A stretch of DNA of 23,789 nucleotides from an uncultured Bacilli bacterium (GCA_934133195.1 CAKPAZ010000017.1:1-23789); one strand, 5' to 3'; shown: positions 15,641 to 23,446, counted from the stretch's first letter. Numbers and translations are program-made. The notes: generated from the letters alone by a model not told the origin.

Positions 15641-15907
15641 TTACTTGCTAGATGCAGCTGCACGTTCTGTAAGAACTGTGTAACATCTTGCAATTTCTTT
15701 CTTAACTTTCTTTAATTGAGCTGTATTTTCAAGTTTACCAACGGCTGCTTGAAAACGTAAATTAAATAATTCTTGTTTTAAGTCGTTAATATGATTAAGA
15801 ATTTCAGTATCATTTAATTCACGAATTTTTCCGGCAAGAGTTTTCTTTTCAGCGATTTTCTTTGCTAACTTTTTATCTACTTTTGGAGCTTTTGTTGTTC
15901 TAGCCAT
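15641..15907 (-). CDS. rpmC: 50S ribosomal protein L29 with N-terminal extension
   Basis: L29 sits at the tunnel exit beside L23. The family core begins at about residue 28 (KIRELNDTEILNHINDLKQE) and continues LFNLRFQAAVGKLENTAQLK. The protein is 88 residues, about 20 more than usual, because of a Lys/Ala-rich N-terminal arm (MARTTKAPKVDKKLAKKIAE). The ATG at 15907 overlaps the rplP stop (TAATG). Since no other good start lies between it and the core, the arm is probably translated. Confidence 0.93.
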   Translation of the reverse strand: MARTTKAPKVDKKLAKKIAEKKTLAGKIRELNDTEILNHINDLKQELFNLRFQAAVGKLENTAQLKKVKKEIARCYTVLTERAAASSK

Positions 15908-16326
15908 TAACAATCACCACTTTCTCTTGTTACAAATTTTGTTTTAACTGGTAGTTTGTGTGCAGCAAGTCTTAATGCTTCACGTGCTATTTCTTCAGAA
16001 ACACCACCGATTTCAAACATTACTGTACCATCTTTAACTACTGCTACATATCCATCAGGAGCACCTTTACCGGAACCCATACGTACTTCTAATGGTTTTT
16101 TAGTTTTGATATTATGAGGGAATATCTTGATCCATACTTGACCATCACGTTTCATATAACGAGTCATCGCGATACGAGCCGCTTCTATTTGACGATCAGT
16201 AATCCATGCGCCCTCTAAAGATTGAAGACCAAATTCACCAAAAGTAACTTTTTTGCCACCTTTTGCTTTGCCTTCATAACTAACGCGATGAGGACGACGA
16301 TATTTAGTTCTTTTAGGCATTAACAT
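15907..16326 (-). CDS. rplP: 50S ribosomal protein L16
   Basis: L16 positions the A-site tRNA near the peptidyl-transferase centre. The family start MLMPKRTKYRRPHRVSYEGK is present with AAGGAGG upstream, and the 139 residues include FGEFGLQSLEGAWITDRQIE, AARIAMTRYMKRDGQVWIKI and MGSGKGAPDGYVAVV. It starts three bases after the rpsC stop and ends overlapping rpmC. Confidence 0.98.
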   Translation of the reverse strand: MLMPKRTKYRRPHRVSYEGKAKGGKKVTFGEFGLQSLEGAWITDRQIEAARIAMTRYMKRDGQVWIKIFPHNIKTKKPLEVRMGSGKGAPDGYVAVVKDGTVMFEIGGVSEEIAREALRLAAHKLPVKTKFVTRESGDC

Positions 16327-16328
16327 AA

Positions 16329-16994
16329 TTATTTAGCCTCCTTTTTTGAATTTTTTGCTGCAGGTAAAATTTCACCTTTATTAATCCAAACTTTAACTCC
16401 TAACTTTCCATAAGTAGTAGCTGCTTCAGCGATTGCATAATCGATATTTGCACGAAGAGTATGTAGAGGTACGCTACCTTCAATATATCCTTCACTTCTT
16501 GCAATTTCAGCGCCGCCTAAACGACCAGAAATGCTTGTCTTAATACCTTTAGCACCTGCTTTTAAAGCTTTTTGGATTGCCATTTTTTGAACACGACGGA
16601 ATGAAGCACGATTTTCAAGATCTTCTGCCATCTTACGAGCAACTATAGTTGCATCTTTATCTGCTTCGATTTGTTTAATTTCAACTACTGATATATAAAC
16701 GTTTTTACCAGTTAATTTTTGTAAAGCAGCAACTGCTTCATTTTTCTTTGAACCACCAGTACCAATAACGATACCAGGTTTAGCTGCATGAATTACAACG
16801 ATTACTCTTTTACCAGTACGTTTAATTTCGATATGTGAAACATATGCAGCTTTATAGAAATTATTTAAAAATTCACGAATTTTTAAGTCTTCATGTAATA
16901 AATCAGCAACTTTAGTTTTTGGAGCATACCATTTTGCTTCCCAATCACGGATAATGCCAATTCTCATGCCGACAGGATTAACCTTTTGACCCAT
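16329..16994 (-). CDS. rpsC: 30S ribosomal protein S3
   Basis: S3 lines the mRNA entry channel. In 221 residues it begins MGQKVNPVGMRIGIIRDWEA and has a KH domain with the loop AKPGIVIGTGGSKKNEAVAA (71-90); the GXXG loop reads GTGG where most bacteria have a lysine (GKGG or GKKG). The C-terminal domain has GRLGGAEIARSEGYIEGSVP and TLRANIDYAIAEAATTYGKL. The following gene, rplP, has its SD in the rpsC end. Confidence 0.98.
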   Translation of the reverse strand: MGQKVNPVGMRIGIIRDWEAKWYAPKTKVADLLHEDLKIREFLNNFYKAAYVSHIEIKRTGKRVIVVIHAAKPGIVIGTGGSKKNEAVAALQKLTGKNVYISVVEIKQIEADKDATIVARKMAEDLENRASFRRVQKMAIQKALKAGAKGIKTSISGRLGGAEIARSEGYIEGSVPLHTLRANIDYAIAEAATTYGKLGVKVWINKGEILPAAKNSKKEAK

Positions 16995-17004
16995 ATGTTT
17001 CCTC

Positions 17005-17346
17005 CTAATTTTGACCGTCAGACACTACAACTGTAATGTGACTAGTTCTTTTTAAAATTCTATTGCCGCTTCCTTTTGCTCTTGCACGGAATCTTTTTAA
17101 TGTAGCACCTGGATTAACGTAGATTTCTTTAATAAATAAGTTTTCTACTTCAAGTCCTAAATTATGTTCTGCATTAGCAACAGCGGAATTTACTACTTTT
17201 AATATATCTTCTTTAACTGTAGATTCGCAGTTATTTAATATTGAAACCGCTAATCCTACTTTTTTACCACGAATTAGATCCACAACTAAACGAGTTTTAC
17301 GTGGAGAAATTCTAAGTGATTTTGCAACTGCTCTAACTTCTGCCAT
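17005..17346 (-). CDS. rplV: 50S ribosomal protein L22
   Basis: L22 extends a beta-hairpin into the exit tunnel, where changes give macrolide resistance in other bacteria. The 113 residues include VAKSLRISPRKTRLVVDLIR, VNSAVANAEHNLGLEVENLF and the hairpin region PGATLKRFRARAKGSGNRIL with normal length. AGGAGG precedes the ATG. Confidence 0.98.
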   Translation of the reverse strand: MAEVRAVAKSLRISPRKTRLVVDLIRGKKVGLAVSILNNCESTVKEDILKVVNSAVANAEHNLGLEVENLFIKEIYVNPGATLKRFRARAKGSGNRILKRTSHITVVVSDGQN

Positions 17347-17356
17347 ATTTTACCTC

Positions 17357-17632
17357 CTATTTAGCTGCTTTCTTATCTTTACCGTGACCACGATATGTTC
17401 TTGTTGGAGCGAATTCACCGAATTTATGGCCTACCATATCTTCAGTTACATATACAGGAATGTGTTCTTTACCATTGTGAATTGCAACAGTATGTCCAAC
17501 AAATTCTGGATAAATTGTTGATCTTCTTGACCAAGTTTGAATTACTTTCTTTTGATTTGATTCATTTAATTTAACAACTTTGTTTAATAAATGTTGATCA
17601 ATAAAAGGTCCTTTTTTAAGTGAACGTGCCAT
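17357..17632 (-). CDS. rpsS: 30S ribosomal protein S19
   Basis: S19 lies in the small-subunit head with S13. The 91 residues begin MARSLKKGPFIDQHLLNKVV and contain WSRRSTIYPEFVGHTVAIHN and the ending GHKFGEFAPTRTYRGHGKDK, all characteristic. A GGAGGAAAT-type SD lies before the ATG. Neighbours are rplB and rplV. Confidence 0.98.
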   Translation of the reverse strand: MARSLKKGPFIDQHLLNKVVKLNESNQKKVIQTWSRRSTIYPEFVGHTVAIHNGKEHIPVYVTEDMVGHKFGEFAPTRTYRGHGKDKKAAK

Positions 17633-17647
17633 ATATGCATTTCCTCC

Positions 17648-18478
17648 TTAACCATTTCTACGACGAACGATAAGATGGTTCGTTTTATTTTTAGTTTTTC
17701 TTGTTTTAAGACCAAGAGCAATTTTACCCCAAGGTGTCATTGGAGACTTACGACCGATAGGTTGACGGCCTTCACCACCACCATGAGGGTGATCATTAGG
17801 GTTCATAACTGAACCACGAACTGTAGGGCGGATACCCATATGACGAGTACGACCAGCTTTACCTACATTTACAAGTTCATAGTCTAAGTTGCCAACACCA
17901 CCGATTGTAGCACGGCAAACACCTAGAATACGACGAACTTCACCACTTGTTAAACGTACAAGAACGTAACGGTCTTCACGTCCAAGAATTTGAGCACTGC
18001 TACCAGCAGCTCTAACTAATTGGGCACCATGACCTTGGTGTAATTCGATATTATGAACAACAGTACCAACAGGAATATTAGCAATAGGTAAGCAATTACC
18101 AATTGTAATATCAACGTTTTCACCTGAATAAATAGACATACCTACTTTTAATCCTTCAGGTGCAATAATGTATCTTTTTTCTCCATCAACATAATTGATT
18201 AAAGCTATATTAGCACTACGATTTGGATCGTATTCAATTGAAGCAACTTTACCTTCAATACCATCTTTATCTCTTTTAAAGTCGATAATACGATATTTTC
18301 TCTTTTCACCGCCGCCTTTATGACGAACAGTTATGCGACCATAAGAATTACGACCACCTTTTTTATTTAATGTAACTAATAAACTTTTCTCAGGAGTATC
18401 TGTTGTTATTTCTTCATATGTTAAAACTGACATATTACGACGACCATTAGTCGTTGCTTTATATTTTTTTACAGCCAT
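17648..18478 (-). CDS. rplB: 50S ribosomal protein L2
   Basis: L2 is needed for subunit joining and peptidyl transfer. The 276 residues show GRNSYGRITVRHKGGGEKRK, LHQGHGAQLVRAAGSSAQIL, MGIRPTVRGSVMNPNDHPHG and GGGEGRQPIGRKSPMTPWGK. Histidine 230 in NDHPHGGGEG corresponds to the conserved His near the catalytic centre. AGGAGG precedes the ATG and the length is normal. Confidence 0.98.
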   Translation of the reverse strand: MAVKKYKATTNGRRNMSVLTYEEITTDTPEKSLLVTLNKKGGRNSYGRITVRHKGGGEKRKYRIIDFKRDKDGIEGKVASIEYDPNRSANIALINYVDGEKRYIIAPEGLKVGMSIYSGENVDITIGNCLPIANIPVGTVVHNIELHQGHGAQLVRAAGSSAQILGREDRYVLVRLTSGEVRRILGVCRATIGGVGNLDYELVNVGKAGRTRHMGIRPTVRGSVMNPNDHPHGGGEGRQPIGRKSPMTPWGKIALGLKTRKTKNKTNHLIVRRRNG

Positions 18479-18490
18479 GATAACCTCCTA

Positions 18491-18775
18491 TTAAATTTCA
18501 AATTTATCGATTGTTTGACCAGGCATTAAGCGAACGATTGCTTTCTTATATGCTGATTTAAAACCTTCGAATCTTTGCATTCTTTTTGCTTTTTGATGAA
18601 CATTTATAGTTCTGATTTCAACAACGTTAACACCGAAAATCTTTTCGATTGCGTCTTTAATTTCTGTTTTAGTTGCTTTTGGATCAACTTCAAATGTGTA
18701 TTGTAGTTTTTCTACTAAGCCACTTGTTTTTTCAGTAATAATTGGTCTTTTAATAACATCATACATTGATTTCAT
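18491..18775 (-). CDS. rplW: 50S ribosomal protein L23
   Basis: L23 is the docking point at the tunnel exit for trigger factor and signal recognition particle. The 94 residues include DVIKRPIITEKTSGLVEKLQ and the loop QKAKRMQRFEGFKSAYKKAI. The ATG overlaps the rplD stop by one base (TAATG), with GAGGAGG inside rplD, so the pair is coupled. A second ATG three codons on is possible but further from the SD. Confidence 0.97.
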   Translation of the reverse strand: MKSMYDVIKRPIITEKTSGLVEKLQYTFEVDPKATKTEIKDAIEKIFGVNVVEIRTINVHQKAKRMQRFEGFKSAYKKAIVRLMPGQTIDKFEI

Positions 18776-19401
18776 TATTTAAGTACCTCCTCAAACTTTT
18801 CAACAGCAGCTTTTGTAATTATTAAGCTGTTTACATTCATCATTTCATAAACTGAAATGTGATTGTATTGTTGAACTAGTAAATATGGTAAATTATGACC
18901 AGCAATTTCTACATTGCCGTTTGCATCTTCAAGAACGATTGCAACTTTTCTACCATTTACCTTTAAATCATTAATAACTTTTACTAAGCTCTTTGTTTTG
19001 AAATCAGCAAGTTCTAATGATTCAACTACATAAATTTGTCCTTCACGAACTTTGTTACTTAATGCACATCTCATTGCAAGACGAGCAACTTTTTTATTTA
19101 CTTTTAGAACATAACTTCTAGGAACAGGTGCAAATACAACACCACCACCTCTAAATTGAGGAGCACGAATTGTACCTTGACGAGCACGTCCTGTACCTTT
19201 TTGACGCCATGGTTTTCTTCCACCGCCACTAACTTCAGAACGAGTCTTAGCTTTTTGTGTTCCTTGGCGTTTTGCAGCTTGTTCAGCGATTACTGTATCA
19301 AATATAGCTTGTTGATGATCTTCTACACCAAATACATGTTCGCTTAATTCGATTTCACCAACTTGTGAACCTGTTTGATTGTATAATACAACTTTTGGCA
19401 T
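18775..19401 (-). CDS. rplD: 50S ribosomal protein L4
   Basis: L4 sends a loop into the exit tunnel; in E. coli it represses the S10 operon by binding the leader RNA. The tunnel loop is intact at about residues 47-90 (TRSEVSGGGRKPWRQKGTGR then ARQGTIRAPQFRGGGVVFAP). The 208-residue length is normal. If the structured leader upstream of rpsJ is a regulator, L4 is one candidate ligand, but this is inference. Confidence 0.98.
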   Translation of the reverse strand: MPKVVLYNQTGSQVGEIELSEHVFGVEDHQQAIFDTVIAEQAAKRQGTQKAKTRSEVSGGGRKPWRQKGTGRARQGTIRAPQFRGGGVVFAPVPRSYVLKVNKKVARLAMRCALSNKVREGQIYVVESLELADFKTKSLVKVINDLKVNGRKVAIVLEDANGNVEIAGHNLPYLLVQQYNHISVYEMMNVNSLIITKAAVEKFEEVLK

Positions 19402-19414
19402 GATTGACTCCTTC

Positions 19415-20074
19415 CTATGCTAATGCTTCAGGATTAAGCGCTGGTTTCTTTGCTTTTACAGCATTCTTAACAATTACAAATGAGTTGTTTGCACCAGGAA
19501 CGCTTCCCTTTACTAAAATTACATTGTTTTCTTGATCATACTTAACAAATTCAAGATTTTGAATTGTCTTTGTTTCTCCGCCCATACGACCAGCCATTTT
19601 CTTACCTGGTTTAATACGAGCAGGTTGAATTGATCCCATTGAACCAATTCCACGATGATATCCTGAACCGTGTGCGGCAGGACCTAAATGGAAATTGTGA
19701 CGTTTGATAACACCTTGATAACCTTTACCTTTTGATGTACCAGTTACATCTACTAATTCTCCAACAAAAAAGATATTTCCTTTAACCTCTTGTCCAACTT
19801 CGAACGCTAGCATTTCTTCCCCAGCGATTTCTTGTATGAAGCGCTTAGGGGCTGTGTTAACTTTAGCAACATGTCCTAATTCAGGTTTATTAGCAAGTCT
19901 TGTAGGCTTGTCACAATATCCTAATTGAACAGCATTGTAACCATCAGTTTTAACAGTCTTTTTTTGTAATACTATATTCGGAGTTACTTCAATAACTGTA
20001 ACAGGGATTAAAGAGCCTGTTTCAGAAAATACTTGAGTCATTCCAATTTTCTTACCTAAGATTCCTTTGGCCAT
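19415..20074 (-). CDS. rplC: 50S ribosomal protein L3
   Basis: L3 is a primary 23S rRNA binder whose extension reaches the peptidyl-transferase centre. The 219 residues start MAKGILGKKIGMTQVFSETG and contain DVTGTSKGKGYQGVIKRHNF, HGSGYHRGIGSMGSIQPARI and PGKKMAGRMGGETKTIQNLE. A pair of AGG motifs precedes the ATG. It follows rpsJ by 18 bases. Confidence 0.98.
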   Translation of the reverse strand: MAKGILGKKIGMTQVFSETGSLIPVTVIEVTPNIVLQKKTVKTDGYNAVQLGYCDKPTRLANKPELGHVAKVNTAPKRFIQEIAGEEMLAFEVGQEVKGNIFFVGELVDVTGTSKGKGYQGVIKRHNFHLGPAAHGSGYHRGIGSMGSIQPARIKPGKKMAGRMGGETKTIQNLEFVKYDQENNVILVKGSVPGANNSFVIVKNAVKAKKPALNPEALA

Positions 20075-20092
20075 GAGTGCACCTTCCTTTCT

Positions 20093-20401
20093 CTATTTTA
20101 GAACGATTTCAACACCAGATGGAAGTTCTAGATGAACTAACGCATCCATTGTTTTTGGAGTAATATTTACGATATCGATTAAACGTTTGTGAGTACGACG
20201 TTCAAATTGTTCACGACTATCTTTGTATTTATGTGGTGAACGAATAATTGTAAATACTTCTCTTTCTGTTGGTAGTGGAATAGGGCCAGAAACTTTTGAA
20301 CCAGTTCTCTTAGCTGTTTCCACAATTTTTTTCGCAGATTCATCAAGTAATCTGTGATCATAAGATAGCAATCTTATTCTTAACTTTTTTTCTTTTGCCA
20401 T
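20093..20401 (-). CDS. rpsJ: 30S ribosomal protein S10
   Basis: S10 is in the small-subunit head and, with NusB, also acts in antitermination. The 102 residues contain RIRLLSYDHRLLDESAKKIV, VSGPIPLPTEREVFTIIRSP and HKYKDSREQFERRTHKRLID. It is the first gene of the operon; AGGAGG lies seven bases before the ATG. A promoter and about 115 bases of leader precede it. Confidence 0.98.
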   Translation of the reverse strand: MAKEKKLRIRLLSYDHRLLDESAKKIVETAKRTGSKVSGPIPLPTEREVFTIIRSPHKYKDSREQFERRTHKRLIDIVNITPKTMDALVHLELPSGVEIVLK

Positions 20402-20519
20402 GTTTTACCTCCTAGCTTTTTCTAAGCTTAAGACTCCACACGAATTCCCTGACCATACGCACCACGGCAACTCTTCCGTGCGTGTCAGCAACCTCGCATA
20501 TCTTAGTCCGTTTTTAGCC
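20402..20519 (-). promoter_or_regulatory. structured 5' leader of the S10 operon
   Basis: About 115 bases separate the predicted transcription start from the rpsJ ATG. This leader is much more GC-rich than other intergenic DNA here and can fold: an outer helix 20449-20453 with 20484-20488, an inner six-bp helix 20457-20462 with 20478-20483, further GG/CC pairs within, and a possible enclosing helix joining 20505-20509 to 20431-20435. A small hairpin (AGCTT/AAGCT) sits next to the AGGAGG. The pattern fits an autoregulatory ribosomal-protein leader; I cannot assign it to a known family. Confidence 0.5.
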
Positions 20520-20525
20520 TTGTAT

Positions 20526-20554
20526 ATTATACTCGTTTTCACATTTCTAAGCAA
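20526..20554 (-). promoter_or_regulatory. sigma-A type promoter of the S10-spc-alpha operon
   Basis: On the minus strand TTGCTT (20549-20554) and a perfect TATAAT (20526-20531) are separated by 17 bases. The predicted start lies near 20518, after the -10. AT-rich runs upstream (20560-20620) could act as an UP element, as expected for a highly expressed operon. Confidence 0.85.
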
Positions 20555-20632
20555 ATTGTTTGCTCGTTTTTTTGTATTTTCTTAATTATCACTTACAAAA
20601 AAATAATTTTTCTTATTAATTTTTTCCTACAT

Positions 20633-20659
20633 AAAAAGACTAGCACAATAATGTGCTAG
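20633..20659 (-). terminator. intrinsic terminator of the 900-residue surface-protein gene
   Basis: A perfect 8-bp stem (20640-20647 with 20652-20659) with a four-base loop begins 15 bases after the stop codon and is followed on the minus strand by a T-run (20633-20637). It protects the S10 promoter from read-through. A near copy lies after the duplicated gene at 23676-23699. Confidence 0.88.
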
Positions 20660-20751
20660 CCGCTTTTTAATTTTCTAACGTTTCTTTCTTAATACAAAAG
20701 CAAGAAGGGTTACTGCTGATGTTAGTGTAATTACCATTTCTATTGTTTTCT
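20638..20751. repeat. 114-bp direct repeat, copy 1 (gene end plus terminator)
   Basis: This segment and 23676-23789 differ at only four positions by eye. It covers the terminator hairpin, the 3' spacer and the last 25 or so codons of the surface-protein gene. Copy 2 runs to the window edge, so the repeated block probably continues. It indicates a tandem duplication of a whole gene unit. Confidence 0.95.
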
Positions 20752-23377
20752 TACAACTACATCCTTTCTTTCCTGGTTCTGTTGGAGTTGGATTTTCTTT
20801 TTGTATCTCTTCAAATCTTGCTTCCAAGGTTACATTTCCTTCTTTTACTTCTGTTACTTTTTCGCCATCTTTATACCATCCTAAGAATTTATATCCTTCT
20901 TTTGTGGCTTCTTTTAATACTACGGTTTCTCCTTCTTCATATGTTGTTGGGTTTTCTCTATTATTTGTTCCACCATTTAGTATATATGTGATTTGATATC
21001 TTTCTTTTATCTTTTCCCATTTCGCTGTTAGGATTACATCTTCTTTTGTTTCTTTTCCTATACTTGTTACTTTGGTTTCTCCTATATACCATCCTAAGAA
21101 TTTATATCCTTCTTTACTTGGGTCTTTTAATATTATTTCTTCCCCTTCTACATAGCTTTCTGGATTTTCTGAATTGTTTGTTCCTCCATCTAGTATATAT
21201 GTTATATTATGACTTACTGTTGGATTGTTTGTTCCTACTGTGATTATTTCACTCTTTACATTCTTCGCTGTTGTTCCTACTACATATGTTATTACTAGTT
21301 GGATCTTATATTCTTGATGTTCTAAATCTAAATTTTTTATTGTTTGTATTCCTGATTTTGTTGTTAGTGCGATGTCTTCATCATTTACTTTTAATACTGC
21401 TGACATCACTAAGCTATCATCATCTACATACTTATATTCGATTGTTACTCGATTATTCTTTTCTTGTGTTTTTATAAACTTACTTATTGTTGGTACATTA
21501 TATGATAATGTTGTTACTGTTTTATTTATCTTTCCTGGATATATATTTCCTGTTGTTGGTTCTACACAATTAAATGTGATTTCTACATCAAATTTTGTAT
21601 TTTCTGGTAAGTCTTCTATTAATAATTCATCTTTTGATCCCATTACATATTCTCCATCATTCATATGGATTACTATGTCTTTAAACCAATTTGAGGTTTC
21701 GGATTGTCGTTTTACTACCCTTATACTGTTTTTACTAATGTCTTCAAATTTTATACCGAGCGAAGGCATCTCAAAGGCTTTGGTTTTTGTAGTTAAAACA
21801 TATGAGACATTTTTGTATTCATCAGTTTTTTCTTTTTTCATGTCAAAAGTAAATGTAACTTCATATTCAGTATCTTCTTGTAGACCAGATATTTCCAATG
21901 TATCATTTTCCATTGGATATGTTTTACCATTAACAGTTATTTTCATATTTTTAACTTTATCAGTGTTTATGTTGTCTTCTTTATATACAACAATAGAGTT
22001 GCGAGTATTGTGAACAGTATTTACTTTATATCCCGGATCTCTAACTACAAATAATAGACCATTAAAATTAGCTCTTGTTGCACCATCTGTAGGCATATTA
22101 ACTATATCGAAGTTTCCAATTGAATTTCTTACAATCGCACAAACGGAACCTCCACCATCTTGTTGATATGCTTCAACAACTCCTATTGATTTTAAATATG
22201 CATTCGCTTCATTTTGATTTAGGCCTCTATACTTACCAGTTTTACGTGAAGCAGTTAATAATACATATGTACCATCAGCTTTTCTTCCAAAGATTGAACG
22301 ACTATATTGTTGAGTATCATAACTTCCTACTCCTTCAACATCTTTATCATTAAGACGATGTGCTGTATGAAAACCTGCTGTGAATTCTACTTCATTTAAT
22401 TTTTCATCTACATATGAATCTTGAACAACAATTTTTGTACCTATTTTTAAACTATTTATAACTTCTTCATTTTTTGTATCGATTGCAAATTGAGCTTGTT
22501 CAACTTTATGTTCAGTAGCTATTTTACTAATAGTACCTCTGCCAAATCCAACAAATTCTGGAGTTTTACCAGCACGAACATATTCTGGAGCATTACTTAC
22601 ATATTGTAGTTCTGGATTTTCTACAACAAATAAATGTTCACCATTAATTTCAGGACATACATATGCACCGCTAGAATCAGCATTAAGCTTTTGATATGAC
22701 ATCCAAACAGTTGTTTGATTATCTTGTGCTTTTTCATTAAATCCCTCAAGTTTAATCTCTTTTACCAACTCATCTTTATCATTATATACATATATATAAT
22801 ATCCCTTGCGGGCAGATTCATATACAAAAGGATTAGATTCTCCATTATTTGATAAACCAACAAAACTTCCTGATGCGCCAAATAATCCTACTGTAAATCT
22901 ACGTTCGCCATCTATAGTTAGAGGGTAAAATGGTTGAGGATAAAATGGAACATTACTTTCCGCATATCTTGATGACATTGCATATTGGTCTCCATTAATA
23001 CCACCTAAAACTATCCAACCTGGATGAGTGTCTTCATAATTTTTCGCTAAAACATCTAGCGTAACTCTTTTATATGTACAATTTGTATCTTGATATGCCC
23101 AGTTAACTAATTTAGAATATACACCATCAGTTTTCATAGAAAATACATTTAGTTCTTGTGAATTTAATGTGTCTGGTGAAACAGTTTCGCCTAATACATA
23201 ATTATATTCCATTCCATAAATATTACTTTTTTGATTGGAAGTGGTTGTAAATCCACCTTTACCATTTTCACTATATACAGTTTTAGAATCATTAGTTGAA
23301 GTAGCAAAAACTTTTACCAATGGAAAAACAAATATAGTTAACAAAAATAATGTAAATAATCGTTTAATTCTTTTCAT
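20675..23377 (-). CDS. secreted phosphodiester glycosidase-like surface protein with InlB-type repeats
   Basis: This is a 900-residue exported protein. Residues 1-25 are a signal peptide (MKRIKRLFTLFLLTIFVFPL, then VKVFA). Residues ~105-450 resemble the phosphodiester glycosidase (NAGPA-like, DUF2233) family: VLGGINGDQY (123-132), GFGRGTISKI (277-286), SRSIFGRKADGTYVLLTASR (359-378) and YQQDGGGSVCA (404-414). That family hydrolyses sugar-1-phosphodiester linkages; the substrate here is unknown, possibly a surface glycan. Three beta-sandwich-like modules of about 80 residues follow (~475-715), then two InlB/Flg_new-type repeats (723-788, 794-856) with EGYKFLGWY. The tail is GCSCKK, one membrane helix (~879-895) and RKKR; no LPXTG is present. 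AAGGAG lies before the ATG. A second copy lies immediately upstream. Confidence 0.82.
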   Translation of the reverse strand: MKRIKRLFTLFLLTIFVFPLVKVFATSTNDSKTVYSENGKGGFTTTSNQKSNIYGMEYNYVLGETVSPDTLNSQELNVFSMKTDGVYSKLVNWAYQDTNCTYKRVTLDVLAKNYEDTHPGWIVLGGINGDQYAMSSRYAESNVPFYPQPFYPLTIDGERRFTVGLFGASGSFVGLSNNGESNPFVYESARKGYYIYVYNDKDELVKEIKLEGFNEKAQDNQTTVWMSYQKLNADSSGAYVCPEINGEHLFVVENPELQYVSNAPEYVRAGKTPEFVGFGRGTISKIATEHKVEQAQFAIDTKNEEVINSLKIGTKIVVQDSYVDEKLNEVEFTAGFHTAHRLNDKDVEGVGSYDTQQYSRSIFGRKADGTYVLLTASRKTGKYRGLNQNEANAYLKSIGVVEAYQQDGGGSVCAIVRNSIGNFDIVNMPTDGATRANFNGLLFVVRDPGYKVNTVHNTRNSIVVYKEDNINTDKVKNMKITVNGKTYPMENDTLEISGLQEDTEYEVTFTFDMKKEKTDEYKNVSYVLTTKTKAFEMPSLGIKFEDISKNSIRVVKRQSETSNWFKDIVIHMNDGEYVMGSKDELLIEDLPENTKFDVEITFNCVEPTTGNIYPGKINKTVTTLSYNVPTISKFIKTQEKNNRVTIEYKYVDDDSLVMSAVLKVNDEDIALTTKSGIQTIKNLDLEHQEYKIQLVITYVVGTTAKNVKSEIITVGTNNPTVSHNITYILDGGTNNSENPESYVEGEEIILKDPSKEGYKFLGWYIGETKVTSIGKETKEDVILTAKWEKIKERYQITYILNGGTNNRENPTTYEEGETVVLKEATKEGYKFLGWYKDGEKVTEVKEGNVTLEARFEEIQKENPTPTEPGKKGCSCKKTIEMVITLTSAVTLLAFVLRKKR
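20810..20998 (-). repeat. InlB-type repeat unit 2 of the surface protein
   Basis: It encodes residues 794-856 (YQITYILNGGTNNRENPTTY at the start, KEGYKFLGWYKDGEKVTEVK in the middle). It is similar in both protein and DNA to the unit at 21014-21211. Such beta-grasp repeats usually make stalks that hold catalytic domains away from the cell. Confidence 0.85.
21014..21211 (-). repeat. InlB-type repeat unit 1 of the surface protein
   Basis: It encodes residues 723-788 (HNITYILDGGTNNSENPESY at the start, KEGYKFLGWYIGETKVTSIG in the middle, VILTAKWEK at the end). The DNA for the EGYKFLGWY core is nearly identical to that in unit 2, which suggests recent duplication or gene conversion. Confidence 0.85.
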
Positions 23378-23397
23378 TTTTCATTCTCCTTTCCTAT

Positions 23398-23406
23398 ATT
23401 TTATCA
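23398..23406 (-). promoter_or_regulatory. possible extended -10 of the surface-protein gene
   Basis: On the minus strand TGATAAAAT fits an extended -10 element about 20 bases before the start codon. No good -35 is visible at the right distance. It lies between the T-tract of the upstream terminator copy and the ribosome-binding site, so the gene probably has its own promoter. Confidence 0.4.
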
Positions 23407-23446
23407 TATTTTATTTATTAAAGAAAATAACTTGCAAAAAACAAAT

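Noticed and set aside
20675..20800. LPXTG sortase anchor on the surface protein
   Set aside because: No LPXTG-like pentapeptide precedes the C-terminal helix; the segment there is PTPTEPGKKGCSCKK.
21372..22013. Plus-strand open frame of 213 codons opposite the surface-protein gene
   Set aside because: It is the mirror of a real coding frame with better start, signal peptide and domains; composition is low-complexity and no SD is present.
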